The notes: generated from the letters alone by a model not told the origin. A stretch of DNA of 64,000 bases from Sclerotinia nivalis (GCA_029531795.1 JAPEIS010000002.1:3348001-3412000), one strand, 5' to 3'; positions 36,426-49,069 are shown, counted from the first letter of the stretch. Numbers and translations: made by a program.

Positions 36426-36767
36426 GGTGACTATCTGAAACGAATACCGAAATATAAATAGGGTATGGAATGTGTTAAGGTTTGGAGGTTTGAGCAGATT
36501 CTGCGATTTACTCGTCATGACAATTCGGAGGAAGGACTGATATTTCATTGCGTCATCAAAAGTTTGCGTGGTTGTAGGTCTGCGGAAGTCTGATGTGATT
36601 TTGAATATCGTGGATTTCGATGGGAGTCAACAATCAGTGGTAGCTAGTCTTCCAAATCTACATACAAAAACCAAAGTGATAGCTGATGAATCCAAACAGT
36701 TTTAGGTGGTGAATTTTAATCACAGAGCTACCTTAGTATTTCGGAACTCCAAGCAGACCCTCCTCAA
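36426..36767. other. Convergent 3' spacer
   Basis: Lies between the ends of the Hsp70-like gene (plus) and the SANT/AT-hook gene (minus). Nothing further is seen. Confidence 0.6.
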
Positions 36768-38369
36768 TTAATTTGACCCACGCTTTCTCTTCCTAGGACG
36801 CCCAGGTCTTCCCTTCTTTTGAGGTTCATCCGGCTTTATTTCTGCATCCGCAATATCTAATCCATCCATCAAGGCTCGGCACAATTCTGCAGCATTCCCA
36901 CACTGAGAAATCTGCTCAATCAAACTACTCTTGATTCTTTCGAGTGAAGATTCAAACTGGGGCTCTATTGGTTCACTTGAGTCGCGAATATCCAAATCAG
37001 AAGTTGGTTCGGAAATATGGGGTGGTGCATCGAGATCAATGACCAAGGATTTCGGAACAACCGAGAGTGGAGTCGCGTTCAATTGATCTTGCTCCGTTTT
37101 TATAGCAGTGGCCGTGCCGGCGGTTCCGACATCTTCAAAGTCTGACTCATCATCCTCGTCTTCCCATTCTTCCTGCAAAGCTTGCATATGTGCCTCTCGC
37201 ACTGGAAGAGATCTTCGTCCACTTATGTCTTCAGCGTCCGTGGCTCGCTTCTCGTTTGCGGTTCGTTTCTCGTTTCCCTTCTGCCACCTTGACAGGGAAA
37301 GGTGCCCCCTAATTATATCTTCGTCGTGTTCCTGAGGCAAATCTTCTTCCAACACTCTCCGTGTACGGCTCCCAAGTCTTCTTAGAGTCTGGAACTTCTC
37401 TCTTAACTCGGGGATATCCGCTCCTGGTGGGAAGCTGTCCCGCGCTAACTCGTGATCATTACCTGCATGAACGAATGTGTGTTTAAATGTTTGGTATAGT
37501 GATCTTCTCGTCCGATGAGGGAAATATCTATACGTATTGGTTAGTTAATAATACCAAGTGGTAATTCAGTGTGTGTGAAACTCGGTATATGTCTACCGAC
37601 GTCAGAGCTTACTGAAGATTTTGTGATAATAGAAAAGAATATACTCGGCTGCAAGTGGCCACGATGGTACCACCGCGTAGGCTACACCTAGAGCAATAAG
37701 TTCCGTTTTAGTGAACGTAGTATACGCTTTCCTAGCTTTAAAAAGTGATGTTGGTAAAGTTGAAGAACCGGGATCGCCTCGGGAGTCTGTGTCTTCGAAA
37801 TCGTTGTTCTCGGACTCGGAGTCCTCATCGATTTCAATAGCTTCCCTCTCGTTATAGCTTGTTGACTTTGCGTTTTTTCTTCTTGACCTTGTTCGCGCCC
37901 TGGTTGGTTCGTTCGTTGCGATCTCTGTTGGCTGTTCTTCCGCATGGCCAACCTCCATTCCCGATTCCGAATTCTTGCGTGGTTTGGGGAGTATGTTCCG
38001 ATATCTCGTTTTCTGGGAATGATCAATGTCAAGGTGTATTGTTGAAGTTTTGCGACCGGGAATCAGATTTCGAGGCTGTACGGCCGTTGAGGGAGACTCC
38101 GATGGGAGTATGTTGATATTTGGTATGGAGCCTTGAGCCTTGGGCTCAGAATTTGGATTAGTATTAATGCCAGTGTTATCCATCTTTGCTTGGACTGGAT
38201 ATTTTGGTGCTGAATTCATCTCCGTATTGGTATCTATTTTCTTGGGTCTGTGAAAAGGATTGCAATTTTTGTGATCAAGCGGGTTTGTAAAGTTGTGTGA
38301 GAAAGTTGATGAATTCGGATCCTGATGGTAGCGGGTCAAAATGGGAAATTCACTGTCAAAACTTCCCAA
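36768..38369 (-). CDS. SANT/Myb-like protein with C-terminal AT-hook (494 aa)
   Basis: Exons 37645-38369 and 36768-37527 (minus). The intron 37528-37644 uses the donor GTATAT, which is the only one I found that keeps the frame. A stronger-looking GTAAGC slightly downstream gives the wrong phase. The junction creates a SANT-like helix set: TKTELIALGVAYAVVPSWPL followed by AAEYFPHRTRRSLYQTF, with the third-helix pattern W..A..FP.RT..S. The N-terminal 200 residues are disordered and basic. After the SANT segment come an acidic stretch (EEWEDEDDESDFED) and a C-terminal AT-hook-like KKGRPGRPRKRKRG. DNA binding in the nucleus is the likely role; the target is unknown. The start may be an internal Met. 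Confidence 0.7.
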
Positions 38370-39280
38370 TAGGCCGAGGCTTCTTTTCTGTTACCTTCAA
38401 AGCATTTCAGAGATGATGTCTACCGTTCTCACTCCATCCATTGGCTACATTATTGAATTCACATACATATATGCATCCAGTCAATCTCTGAATATTCAGT
38501 GGAGCCAATTGACATCACCGCTTTTCTTATGGTTCCCCTCTATACGCCACCCAGGTATCTGGACAGAATGGGTGATAGAAACATGTGAATTCTTAGCTGA
38601 AGTGCTACTGATCCTTGTATGGTATGACTATGTCACCGGAAATTGGATAATATGATGCCTCCTTTGTGGTTGATGGATATCATTGCCAATAGTTAGGTAA
38701 TATAATGTGATATATTTACTATAAGAAGTTTCGATTTTAGCTTGAAAATGGACAGAATACGATAGGGGATGAGATCCTTTTAGTGGACTAGAGCATATTA
38801 CTTTATAAGTTCTCATTATCACATCTGTTGGATATATACCCAGAAGATTAGTGTCCTCAAAAACCTTGGAAAGCAAAAGTCTATTGAAACACTATACCTA
38901 TAAAATGATATCAAATTACATGGATCTGGACAGGAGTTTCATAAGTATAATTTACCAGTGCTACTGCATGTGGTCAATCTGATGAACAAAGAAGATTCAC
39001 ACATGGGAGAAAGACGAGCAAAAATCATTGTTTACTTGAACAAAGAGATATGTAATCCCGAGGAACTTCTGGAGTCTCATTGACCTTACAGGCCAGCATG
39101 CATCTTATTTTACATGATTAAAGTCACTAATCACAATATACTATTCAGACATAAAAATTTATTCAAAGAAAGAAAAACCATAATATTATTTTCTTACCTG
39201 TCAGCATAACACAATGTCCAGCATCACATCATACCCAGTTACCTACCTCTCAACCTGCCGAGAGATATAAACGCCAGCAT
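38370..39280. other. Intergenic, nothing recognised
   Basis: AT-rich sequence with short frames on both strands and no domain or splice pattern that I can support. Confidence 0.55.
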
Positions 39281-39661
39281 TTATATCTGTCCTGGCAACC
39301 TCTTACCCGAAACCATCGCCTGTTGCGGCAAAGCCACAACCACTCTTCCTCTTCCTCGAATCTGTCCCCCCGACATATCCCCCGACATATTCCCCAACTC
39401 AATATCCTGAAACCCATCCGCAGTCCTGGTCCTACGAGCATCATTCTCTACCCTCTTCTTTCTTCCCATGGATGAAATGGTAGCTTCAACGCCTTGTTCA
39501 AACCATTGTTTCATTTCTGTACGACTAGGTGTCTTTTTATGTTTTTTTAGACTGAGATAGATCCAGCGGGGAACGTAGATTGAAAAGATGAAGAGGAAGA
39601 TGAAGAGGAATGTTACGAGGGTGAATAATACGACACTGTCGCCTTTGTTTGAGAGAGCCAT
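39281..39661 (-). CDS. Small single-pass membrane protein (126 aa)
   Basis: The 126-codon frame begins MALSNKGDSVVLFTLVTFLF and has one strongly hydrophobic helix at about residues 10-32. A basic juxtamembrane stretch follows (SLKKHKKTPSRTEMK), suggesting the C-terminal tail faces the cytosol. The tail has KKR and RRTR clusters and ends Gly/Arg-rich. It has the same plan as the protein at 50282-50734 (N-terminal helix, basic tail), though I see no clear sequence homology. The family is not recognised. The hydrophobic segment followed by a basic flank supports a real gene over a chance ORF. Confidence 0.6.
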   Translation of the reverse strand: MALSNKGDSVVLFTLVTFLFIFLFIFSIYVPRWIYLSLKKHKKTPSRTEMKQWFEQGVEATISSMGRKKRVENDARRTRTADGFQDIELGNMSGDMSGGQIRGRGRVVVALPQQAMVSGKRLPGQI

Positions 39662-40527
39662 TTCTTTGGTGGTGGTAGTGCTGATGATGGGAATATTGTG
39701 GTGTGTTGGTGAAGTTGTGGTGATGAGCTCTGTGAAGTGATTCGAGCTTTTATGGGATGAAGAATTGATAAGTAACTTGGGGAATTGAGGGGATCGTGGG
39801 CGGGATGCTTTATTAATGTAATCGGGGCATTGTTCTATTCCCTTTGTGCCATAAGAGACCTATGTTCTATTTGTTTTCGATCTCTTTTTTGAAGTCTTTT
39901 TCTAAAAATTGTAACAAAGAAGTCTTTGTGCTTATTGTAGTCCTTCCACCAGCTGCTGCCATCGAGTAGTATCTCGCAAGATCTTGTAGATCAAATGTAC
40001 TTTGTCATCCGATCCATCCGTCAATGCAACCCTCTTCTAGTCCTGTCTCCCAATTCCATGCCTAGTCTTGAATGCTGGGTATCTCGTGTGACTTTTCTTC
40101 ACTTCTCTCTCATTTCAATGATTTCTGCCACGTTTCCATCCAAGTTTCTTGGCTGTAGGTTGTCTCTCCAACCGTTTCGCTTTCTTCAATATTCCCAGAC
40201 AGGGGGTAGAGAGCTCGGAATGATATTCAATCGCAAGTTGGAAGCTAGCTCTTCTCCGCATATGTTCTCCTAATGTGCTTGCATTATACATCCAACCCTG
40301 TTCGCGCAGATTAAACGTTTAAAATGAACATCCGTATGAGATGCTGGGACGTGTCGTTCAGGTGGTACCATTCTGATCCGTTATGCCCGAGTGTACTTGT
40401 GCCATAGGCTTCCCCTCGTGTAGAAATCGCTTCTATCTCAGGCTTTCAGATCCAATATTCCGACTGAATACCATAAATATGGACGTTCTTATTGTCTTGG
40501 TTCTTTATGCCGTCCAGCTGATGTTGT
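39662..40527. other. Intergenic, nothing recognised
   Basis: Promoter side of the small membrane protein plus unassigned sequence; short plus-strand frames (39995-40273, 40383-40577) have no support. Confidence 0.55.
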
Positions 40528-40929
40528 TCAAATCATGGAAATACAATTCTCGAAAATATCAACCACTCTATCCTTAGTCCATCTTTTTTTCTTCGACGAA
40601 AAGTTTCCACCTTCAGAGTTACCGACATAAATCTTATCCGAACCCCTCTTTTCCCAGGTATGATATATATTCGAATTATTTTCGTTTTTCTTCGTCTCAC
40701 TGAAATATGAAGCAGGTTCGTAAGACCATTCTATCGTTTGAGTTTTCATAATTTCCAATCTCTTCGAATCGAATGAGCAGATTGAAGCACCAGAAGAAGT
40801 TAAAGATGTAGAGGATATGCTACAATTGGAGCTGTAACTTGGGTTGTTTGCATGATGCGATTTCTGTCGTGTTGGGGATTTAGAAGATGGTTTGATGGAA
40901 ATAGCTGTGGGTGGTTTTCTGATTGGCAT
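40528..40929 (-). CDS. Possible small Ser/Lys-rich hypothetical protein (133 aa)
   Basis: An ATG at 40929 starts MPIRKPPTAISIKPSSKSPT, with a long Ser-rich N-terminal part, then TQTIEWSYEPASYFSETKKN and a Lys-rich SSKKKRWTKDRVVD near the end. No transmembrane helix or signal peptide and no recognised domain. The frame can be extended upstream by three codons to an in-frame ATG. A 78-codon frame at 41313-41549 on the same strand could be an upstream exon (it has a GTG|GTGAGA donor-like end), but I could not join the two with confidence. Confidence 0.45.
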   Translation of the reverse strand: MPIRKPPTAISIKPSSKSPTRQKSHHANNPSYSSNCSISSTSLTSSGASICSFDSKRLEIMKTQTIEWSYEPASYFSETKKNENNSNIYHTWEKRGSDKIYVGNSEGGNFSSKKKRWTKDRVVDIFENCISMI

Positions 40930-43900
40930 CGTTTTCAAGATTTTTTTAATTCATTGATAAAAACATTGAGTTTGAAATCAAAAGATTTTGGAATGGGTAA
41001 ACTTTTCTTTTGGACTTGGTAAGTAGTTCATGTTTCCATGAAGGGTACTCTAGACAGGTGGGGAAATCCGCATGCGGGATGGGATGGGCTGAGGGTCTGT
41101 TCGCCGCTATAACGGGGACTAGTGGCCGATTGATAAAGAAATTGTGCCGTTTCGTTCCTTCTAGACTTAGATCTCTGTGTTGGGGTCAAGTAGCGTGTGC
41201 TGATCATGAGCTAAAAAGTTGAGCTCACGGGACGATGCGAATAGTATCGCCGAAGTGATACCGACAGTTTCGTTTTCATCGCATTGTTTTAGTACGATTT
41301 AAGTGGGTGCTACTAATGCAGGAGAGATGATCTCACCACGGGTCGTGATGAATGATATTCAAGATCTTCTGTTTCATCTTCCAGAGGCGTTGAGGAACAA
41401 GCAAACAATAGATTAGACTCAGGATGGTATGGAGAATCATTCATCAACCCGTTCTCGGATATCAAAGTTGGTAAATTTATGGTCCGTTGAGGAAGCCGAG
41501 GACCTGGAAAGTAAGGGTTATCCACATAACTGGTATCCGCCAATAGCATTCGATTTTCTCCATAAATTTTTACCCGGCATGATATGAATGATAGGATAGG
41601 TCCAGGCCTCCAATGTCTGAAAATGAAGTTTTAATCCCACTGTGCCGCTCAAATAAGTATCTATTGAGAGATTATCAAAATGCTCAATAGTGCCTTAAGA
41701 AAAATGTCTTACTTATCTCCATACCCGTTTAATTTCAACCAATAAAGTTTATACTATTTGCATCTTTAGTTTAATGGCAAATAGCAAAGAGGAGTGGATT
41801 ATGCATTATCTCGCAAATGCAATCCTTATGATAACCACAACCCAAGCAGATAATACAATGCACGTGGACACTTAGACCTTAGATACGAAGAATTTCATGC
41901 AGAACAATCAATATTCATATCAAAAGAAGCCACCTGCGGCGATTGCGCAATATTGAGCAGAAATTCTCCTGGTCTACCCACCTCCTCCAAAATCCTAAAC
42001 ATATGATATGTCAATTTTCGAATAATGTAATTTATTGGAAGTTAGTACACGCGACGATGATGTCCAAATGTTCCAATATCCGAGATACTCAATGAATATA
42101 TCGCAATCGTGGTAGGTATTTGAGGCAGTAAACTGTGCGAATTCAAACAATTCTTAAGAATGAGGGGAGGGGGCGTCTAGAGATGTTTCATGGAAAATGA
42201 TGTTGTGACTGTTGTTTAGCCTACAGGCTGGGAGTGGGGCCGTTCTTATTGAAGGGTGATAAAAGCCAATTGAAAGGATGGTACCGTCAAGAAAGCATGT
42301 GGAGTTCATGTAACTAGCTCGAATAATGCGTTATGCTTCCAGCTTTCTTTCAATTTGGATTGGTACCAATAGGATGGAAACTTCCTAGGTGTGAAAGCTA
42401 ATCTGTGATGTAGTCAATAACCTTAACCATCTTAATGAACGATATCCATGGATATGCATTCCCAATTTCACCCACATTAATAAATACTGGGCTGAGTAAC
42501 TCGAACCCCTGAGTTGACAAGTAGTTGAGCTTAACACATCGTACAGAAGCCAATTGGATATATCCCGAGATGCCTACACGGTTAACTTCCCGAATCCCAA
42601 GAAATGCATCGCATAAGATTACCTTCTTGTCTCATGCAGTTAGCAATTCTTTTAATCTCGTTTGAATGCTTCTGGCAAAGATCGTTTTTGGCCGAATTCA
42701 AAGGGTGGAGTTTCGTTGGCCATGATGTGAGGAGAACCAACAATAATTTAAGAATCCACGTGGCATTCAACCGATATTTGATATTTGAACGTTCCAACAG
42801 GAGGGATTGTTTTGTTTGCTGATGTCTAGACCAATCGATCCTATTGTTTTGAATGATTCTAGACCATGTTCTTTTAAAGTGACAGATCGGTCGCAGAAAA
42901 GTAGACCCGTCATTTACGTGTCATATAATGTGGAAACTATTTTTCCAAAATTTGACTGGAATTTTTCGAATGTCGTTGGTGTATTACAGTGCACAAAAAT
43001 CCACAAGGAAGAAATAAAACATTGTACATACAACACGTGAGAGTTTCATACATATCCACTTCCCCCTTGTGTCTCCTTTCCCTTGTTACTGCATTGGATA
43101 TCAATGTTTCTTAAACGGTAATGATGATAGTCTAAAACAAGCTTGATTTATATCAGCGGCAACCCTCATCCTTGGGAAGAATGAACCAATCGTAGAATTT
43201 ATTTCCTTCATGGGCCAGGGAGACCAAGAACACAGCCTTCGCCTGCCCCTGTTGACATGGTCGATAGGCGGATTGATAGGCCCACAAAATTAGACGCATG
43301 TCCCCCCAAAACGTGGTGTTGATATGGAACGACGGGACAAGCGAACTGCAACCGCTTGGTATTCTCACGTCTCATTTTAAAGCACGGTCGTTTCTTAATA
43401 TAAGTAAGTTATGGTTGGGTCGGGAATGGAGACAGCCTTATGGTGGATCTCGGGTGGATTATGACAAGCGCGAGTGGGGTGGCCCGCGTGGCAGGCAGAT
43501 CTTAAATCTATAGGCGCTGGCCATGGGGTACTCAAACTCGTGCTAGGTAGAATTCGTGATGTGGTTGTACGATGATTTCGGGTCTTTGATATATGTATCC
43601 CTTCATCCTCCTCCTCGGATCTTAAATTTCAGACCAGACACATTCATTCTTTGTATATCATATTGTATAATAACTCAACCCAATACTATCCTTAACGTTT
43701 TCGATTCATTGTAAACATCATTACGACTTCCAAGTCCTTACGAAGATTTCATTCTCATTCACGACTATCTCTCAAAACATTAACACGACTTTACTTTCCA
43801 CGAAAAGTTACTCAGCACTCTGAAAACTATCATTCATCTTCGACAATCCATACTTTAGTCGGGATTTTTCCCAAATTTTTCATTCTCGATTTTCACAATT

Positions 43901-43956
43901 GTAAGTTGAATCATCCAAAATTGCTATCCAACAAAGACTAACCAAAACAGTACATC
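40930..43956. other. Intergenic interval, mostly empty
   Basis: About 3 kb with only unsupported short frames. 41313-41549 on the minus strand (MLLADTSYVDNPYFPGPRLP...) is the most protein-like and could be a small gene or an exon. The last 400 nt are the promoter and leader of the gene at 43957. Confidence 0.5.
43901..43950 (+). other. Probable 5' UTR intron
   Basis: 50 nt beginning GTAAGT, with a GACTAAC branch point and an AACAG acceptor, ending 6 nt before the ATG of the 168-aa ORF. Confidence 0.7.
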
Positions 43957-44463
43957 ATGTCCTCATCAACAACCTTACAAATGACCGGCGGGCCAATCAT
44001 TTCGATTTCAGATATGGACAACTTTATGAAACTTGGAGAATTAGCACAAAGAGCACGAAGTCAGAGGCCGATAAAAAGGACCTCATCAATGGATTTTGAC
44101 CTTCTTCGAGCATCCGGTGACGCCGCACGTAGAAGGAGAGGAAGTACTGCTTCCGAAGGATCAACATGTGGATCACCTTCATACATCCCAACATCATCCA
44201 CTTTCCAAAGTACTAGATCAACACCTTGTGCGAGTCCTCTCTTACGACCTATCGATACATGCGAATCACGATATGATTTTATGGTACCAGTTAATCTACC
44301 GACACAATGGAATCTATCTACCTCTCACTCAGCATCGGAGTTCAATGGAGAGGGGTTTGAAGGGAATAGGGATTCATTTTTGAGGTTGGATGTCAATGTT
44401 GGTTCACCCTTTGAAATTGGAATGGCTTCGGAATTAAGGATTATCAATGCAGATGGCTTTTAG
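43957..44463 (+). CDS. Serine-rich hypothetical protein (168 aa)
   Basis: Intact single-exon frame from an ATG in good context (ACATCATG) just after a well-formed 5' UTR intron. The sequence starts MSSSTTLQMTGGPIISISDM, has a basic patch RRRRGS near 67-72 and a phosphorylatable Ser/Thr-Pro-rich middle (STPCASPLLRP). It is predicted soluble and largely disordered. RTSSMDF and RRRRGSTAS look like basophilic kinase sites. I do not recognise the family. The UTR intron makes transcription likely. A small regulatory protein is possible but not shown. Confidence 0.7.
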   Translation: MSSSTTLQMTGGPIISISDMDNFMKLGELAQRARSQRPIKRTSSMDFDLLRASGDAARRRRGSTASEGSTCGSPSYIPTSSTFQSTRSTPCASPLLRPIDTCESRYDFMVPVNLPTQWNLSTSHSASEFNGEGFEGNRDSFLRLDVNVGSPFEIGMASELRIINADGF

Positions 44464-46295
44464 AAAGAATGGGAAGGGAGGAAATGGGTCAAGAACGGGG
44501 TGTTATAATGGCGAAATGGAAAATGATACCAAATGAATTTTTTTTGCTCTTCCAGGCTTCTTTTACCTCGGACGCTTGATAGTAAAATGAATTGAGTTCG
44601 ATTTTTCTCTCTCAAATAAGAGCATGGCATGTAAAAGGTGATCCATTCCATCCATTGATTCCGTCGACGTGTAAATCGAAAGATTTCTCTGCCCCTATCG
44701 ACTTTGCTCTGATTATAGAGCATCATGCCAACAGAACGACAGCTAAGTTCCCATTCTTACAATAATCAATGTTCTCCCCAGACCCGTTACCCATGCACGA
44801 CACTCGTGCAGGCATGTTAAATTTCCAAACAAGGCTTCCAATCAACTATTGATGCCAAGTTAAGATGCGACTGCACAAAAGAAATTTTGCCCCACCCCGG
44901 CGGTTACGGTAACATTTCCTTAATGAGGGGAAATAAGATATGGTAACATCAATCAATTGAGTTCAAAGACTACTCAGCCTCGATCTTTCCTCATTGATTA
45001 AATAAGATATGGGAGTTTTTTATTTGGGGCCTAATGGGGGCTTGTTGGGATGGCTGTGTACAAAATTTAGCAATATCGGGATATACCGGTAGTGATCTTC
45101 GTGGGGTCCACTGTTATTATTTCAGCTGTGTCCTAAAAGACTTCATCCACTGAATTTAGATAGAAGTATCTGAAGCGAAGTGAGTACTATTCTCGCATCA
45201 TTCATTCGTACCGCGACGATATTGGGTATTGTTGCGATGATGTGCAATCATAGCTTTTTCACGTCAAATCCACGGCTGTCGACAGATGATGACCAAGCAG
45301 GTTTGGATGTAACTTCAGGGACCCCCAGAGGTCGGTGTTGCTATGAAATTGAGTCTTTTGGTACGATCTAGATAGGTCAGATCATGGCATTATCTAGACA
45401 GCTTCAGGTAATACGAAACTATCTGCTCTCACAATCTTTGGTGATACTCGTCTTCTTTGCCAACCATACTCGTATTGTTCAAGGTATTTTCCAACATCCA
45501 CTTTAGCTATCCCATGTTCGTATTCGTCCCAATCATGATTTTACCCCTTAATACATGTTCGAAAACAATATCTTTCCTGCTTCTCGACATTACCCCTTCA
45601 TTCAATTCACTCGCTCATTCAAATCATCTTGTACTAGAGCGAAGCGAAAAAGCCTCCACGGCAGTGGCCTAGCGGAGCGTCATCAATTGAGCCTTATTGA
45701 TTTCATGGTATTTGCATAGACCCTAGATCTAAATCTTCACATTCCGAGGTAGAATGGAACAATGATTAAAAGGTATATATAAATACTGTACTTTTGTTGA
45801 AATAATTACGCATTAATATGATTCAATTGGGATAAATACTGAAACGTATTCTGATGTTCACTCCTTTAATTAATAAAGTTACATTTACAGGCTCGTTAAA
45901 TTTATAGGGGTTATCTTCAGCCAGGGACTGACTTTAGAGCAACCGGTGGGGTCTAGACACTCGGGCTTGGCAAAGCTTGTCTTGTTTACGCTACTTACAG
46001 CGTACAAAAATTATTATCAGATAAACCATCACACTCCAACGACTGAATCGTCGTCTTCGTTTCATCTGTATTTAATTGTTTTTCTGTATTCTCTGTTTAT
46101 ATTTCTTATCAATTCTTTCATTCACTCACTCACTCTTATTTTGATACCCTTGGCGTGGCGTAATTTCGATTTCATTGCATAGAAAGTTGAGGCTTGCTGA
46201 TTTGGAGGAAAGGAGCAGCGGGTTAGAGTTCGATCAATTCGAATCAATACAGCAGAAATTATTCTATGGCATACAAATAATATTAGGAAGGAAAA
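44464..46295. other. Intergenic with dispersed repeat copy B
   Basis: 1.8 kb without a supportable gene; contains the reverse-oriented repeat copy at 45637-45683. The right end is the promoter of the CorA-type gene. Confidence 0.55.
45637..45683 (-). repeat. Dispersed repeat, copy B
   Basis: The reverse complement starts ATGACGCTCCGCTAGGCC and matches 9641-9690 with one mismatch and one fewer TTCGC unit. It lies in intergenic sequence. Confidence 0.9.
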
Positions 46296-48306
46296 ATGAC
46301 TGGGCCTGAAATCAGAGACTTTTCACCTGGGGGAATGAGCTCACCGTCAAGAGCTGTTGGATTTGATTTGGAGGCTTTCCCTTCAGCTTGTGAGTTTCTT
46401 TCACAGCTCTAACCAATCGTATAATTGTGCGACGAACGCATATCTTATTCTCAAGAACTTTCGCATACTTCCTCATGTCCTTCCATGAAAAGTATCTATA
46501 TGCGCACTTTGCGATAATCTGCTTACCGCAAACTTGCAGATGATCTCGAACCTTTAACGCATATTCAATCTTCCCCTGACTCTATCATGGGACAATCACC
46601 AATTCGACGTCGCACAACCCGCTCAAGATCCAATACATTTCGCACAGTCGATATTTCACCGCGTCAACCAGAATGGCATCCAGGACAAGAACCTGGATTG
46701 GATCCATCGAAACCTGATGGTGGAAGAACAACAGGCTTCAACTTACACGAGGAATGTCAGATAACTGTTGTTGATTTCAGTGAAGATAAAATGGTCAAGA
46801 GGGAATTCAATAATGATGAACTGGTTCGATTTTTGGATATTGAACAGGAGGAATGGATCAAATGCCGATGGATAAATATTAATGGACTCAGTTGGGATGT
46901 GATAAAGGCGGTTGGAAAGAGGAAGAAGCTACACAGATTGGCGATTGAGGATATGGTTAATCTTAATAACAGGACGAAAGCGGATTGGTATGCTGTACGG
47001 TACTTTCCAATGATCAAGGACTAACAATAGATAGGTATACCGACCATACTTATGTTGTTTTGACATTGCAGAAACTCGTTCATTTACATCCGGACAAGGA
47101 TAGCGACTCGGACAGCGATGGAGACGACGAGCAAGATGTAACTCTGGAGAGTCCAAATAAAAGAAAACGAGGACCATTTCGGAAGGTTTTAAATAATTTC
47201 ATGAGACGGAGGAATCCCAATGTGGTACAGGTCGATAAGCTCGCAGGTGGTGTTCACGATACTACCAATGACTTTATCAATGGGCAGACGGATGGTGTAC
47301 AATCTGCGCCTGTTCAAAAATTGAGGACTTTACAGAGATATCATGGAGGACCAAATCAAGAAAGGGCGGCACATATGGAGAAAATTTCTCCTTTAACACA
47401 AAAGAAGTTAGCTGTTAGTGCTGAGCAAGTCTCGATATTTTTAACTGCTGGCAAGTAGCCCTTAATGTCAATACAATGGAGTTTGACGTCTGACATGTTA
47501 CAGAGAATACCGTCATCTCGTTTTTCGAAAACTCTGCCGATGATATTGAGACACCCATCCTTCACAGATTAAGCAACTTTGATACAATACTTCGCAGATC
47601 ATGCGATGCATCAATGGTAATGCAGGCCATTATCGATGCTATCATTGATCTTGCTATACCTGTTACTTTTGCCTATCAAGACATAATTGGTTCATTAGAA
47701 CTAGATGTCTTGACAAATCCAAATATTAAGCACACAACCTCATTATACGTCGTTACCAGCGAAATCACTACCTTACGCAATTTTATCAATCCTATTGCTA
47801 ATCTCATTAATTCTCTTCGAGATCATAAATATGCTGGACAAAGAGGTGATGTACAAAAAGCAGCATCTGCTGTTAAGATCAGTCAAATGGCACAAACGTA
47901 CCTTGGAGATGTGGAAGATCATATCGTACTAATCACAGAATCTCTGGATCAGCTTCGTAGAAATGCCGATGGAATGATCGATTTAATCTTTAACACCATA
48001 TCAGCATATCAAAACGAGTCCATGAAACAACTCACAATTGTCACCATTATCTTTCTTCCATTAAGTTTCTTGACAGGTTACTTTGGGATGAATTTTACCG
48101 ACATGCCAAGTATTCAACATAATGAAAAATACTTTTGGCAAATAGCTTTACCGGTTGCATTTGCGGTTATTTGTTTTTTGATGAGGGATATGATCTTGTG
48201 GTGGTTCAGGAGAACAATACAGAGGAGAGGAATTTCGAGGAATAGGAAGGGAAGGGAAAGAAGAGAGAGTAGAAAGAAAGGAATGAAGGAGAGAAGAAAT
48301 AGGTGA
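46296..48306 (+). CDS. CorA-type divalent metal (Mg2+) transporter, fungal (586 aa)
   Basis: Membrane channel of the CorA/Mrs2/Alr superfamily. Exons 46296-46389, 46540-46987, 47035-47450, 47504-48306. Introns 1 and 2 are GT-AG (46390-46539, 46988-47034). Intron 3 (47451-47503) begins GCAAGT and ends TACAG, a GC-AG intron needed to keep the frame across FLTA|ENTVISFF. The N-terminal 100 residues are Arg/Ser-rich. The cytosolic domain holds the long helices before the pore. TM1 ends in the signature YFGMNF (GMN at 514-516) and TM2 is at about 530-552, followed by a very basic C-terminal tail. Plasma-membrane versus organelle location cannot be told from sequence. Confidence 0.92.
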
Positions 48307-49069
48307 AAATTATATTATTAACTTGTAATGGCCGGGTGGTTCACCTTGGACTGGTTTTCCTAGTAGTTCAGAATGAAGGCCGTGGGCCAATGATAATAAG
48401 AGATTGTAACTCTTGACTTCGTTCAGGATACTGCCTTGAATATATTTTATATATAAACATTATGCCATGCTTAAAGATACAACATTCCAATTGGGACTCG
48501 AGTCTGGACTATTGACAAGTCTTACCTAGTGAGGTATCTTTTTTTCCCCGTCAATGCAACAGAGCCCAGGCAGCTTTGTACACATTAATGGCAATAGGAA
48601 TTGCCAGCAACTCCATCATGTACTACCATTTAAGTGATGTCTCTTCTCAATCTCTTTTCTTGCTTTTTCTTGACTCCTCTCGTATCATTTCCTTGCAATC
48701 TGAACCCCATAACACCTCAAAATTGTCTTTGCTACGATATTGTCTGCAGAACGTCTCACTTGTTCTCCTCTATTTTCAGAATAACTAGAAATGGACTTAT
48801 ATATTGACTTTAATTCGTTGTTGAATGATCCTCTTGCTATGGAAGAAGTCTTGCATGCACATGTATTCAGAATTCATGATAGGCCCCTGTATTGATTGTA
48901 TAGTGATTATCAGGGAACCAGTTTGAGGAAGAGATTAATTCTTCCAGACCTCTTCTCCTCACCTTTTCGTTCCACCAAAAACGTCGCCCACAAAGTCCAT
49001 TCATCATTTATTACAACCTCGCTTCACTCCTCTACCCCTAAACACCAATCTCCATCCCCACTCCCAAAT
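48307..49069. other. Intergenic spacer
   Basis: 3' regions of the CorA gene (plus) and the small secreted protein (minus). No gene is recognised. Confidence 0.6.
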
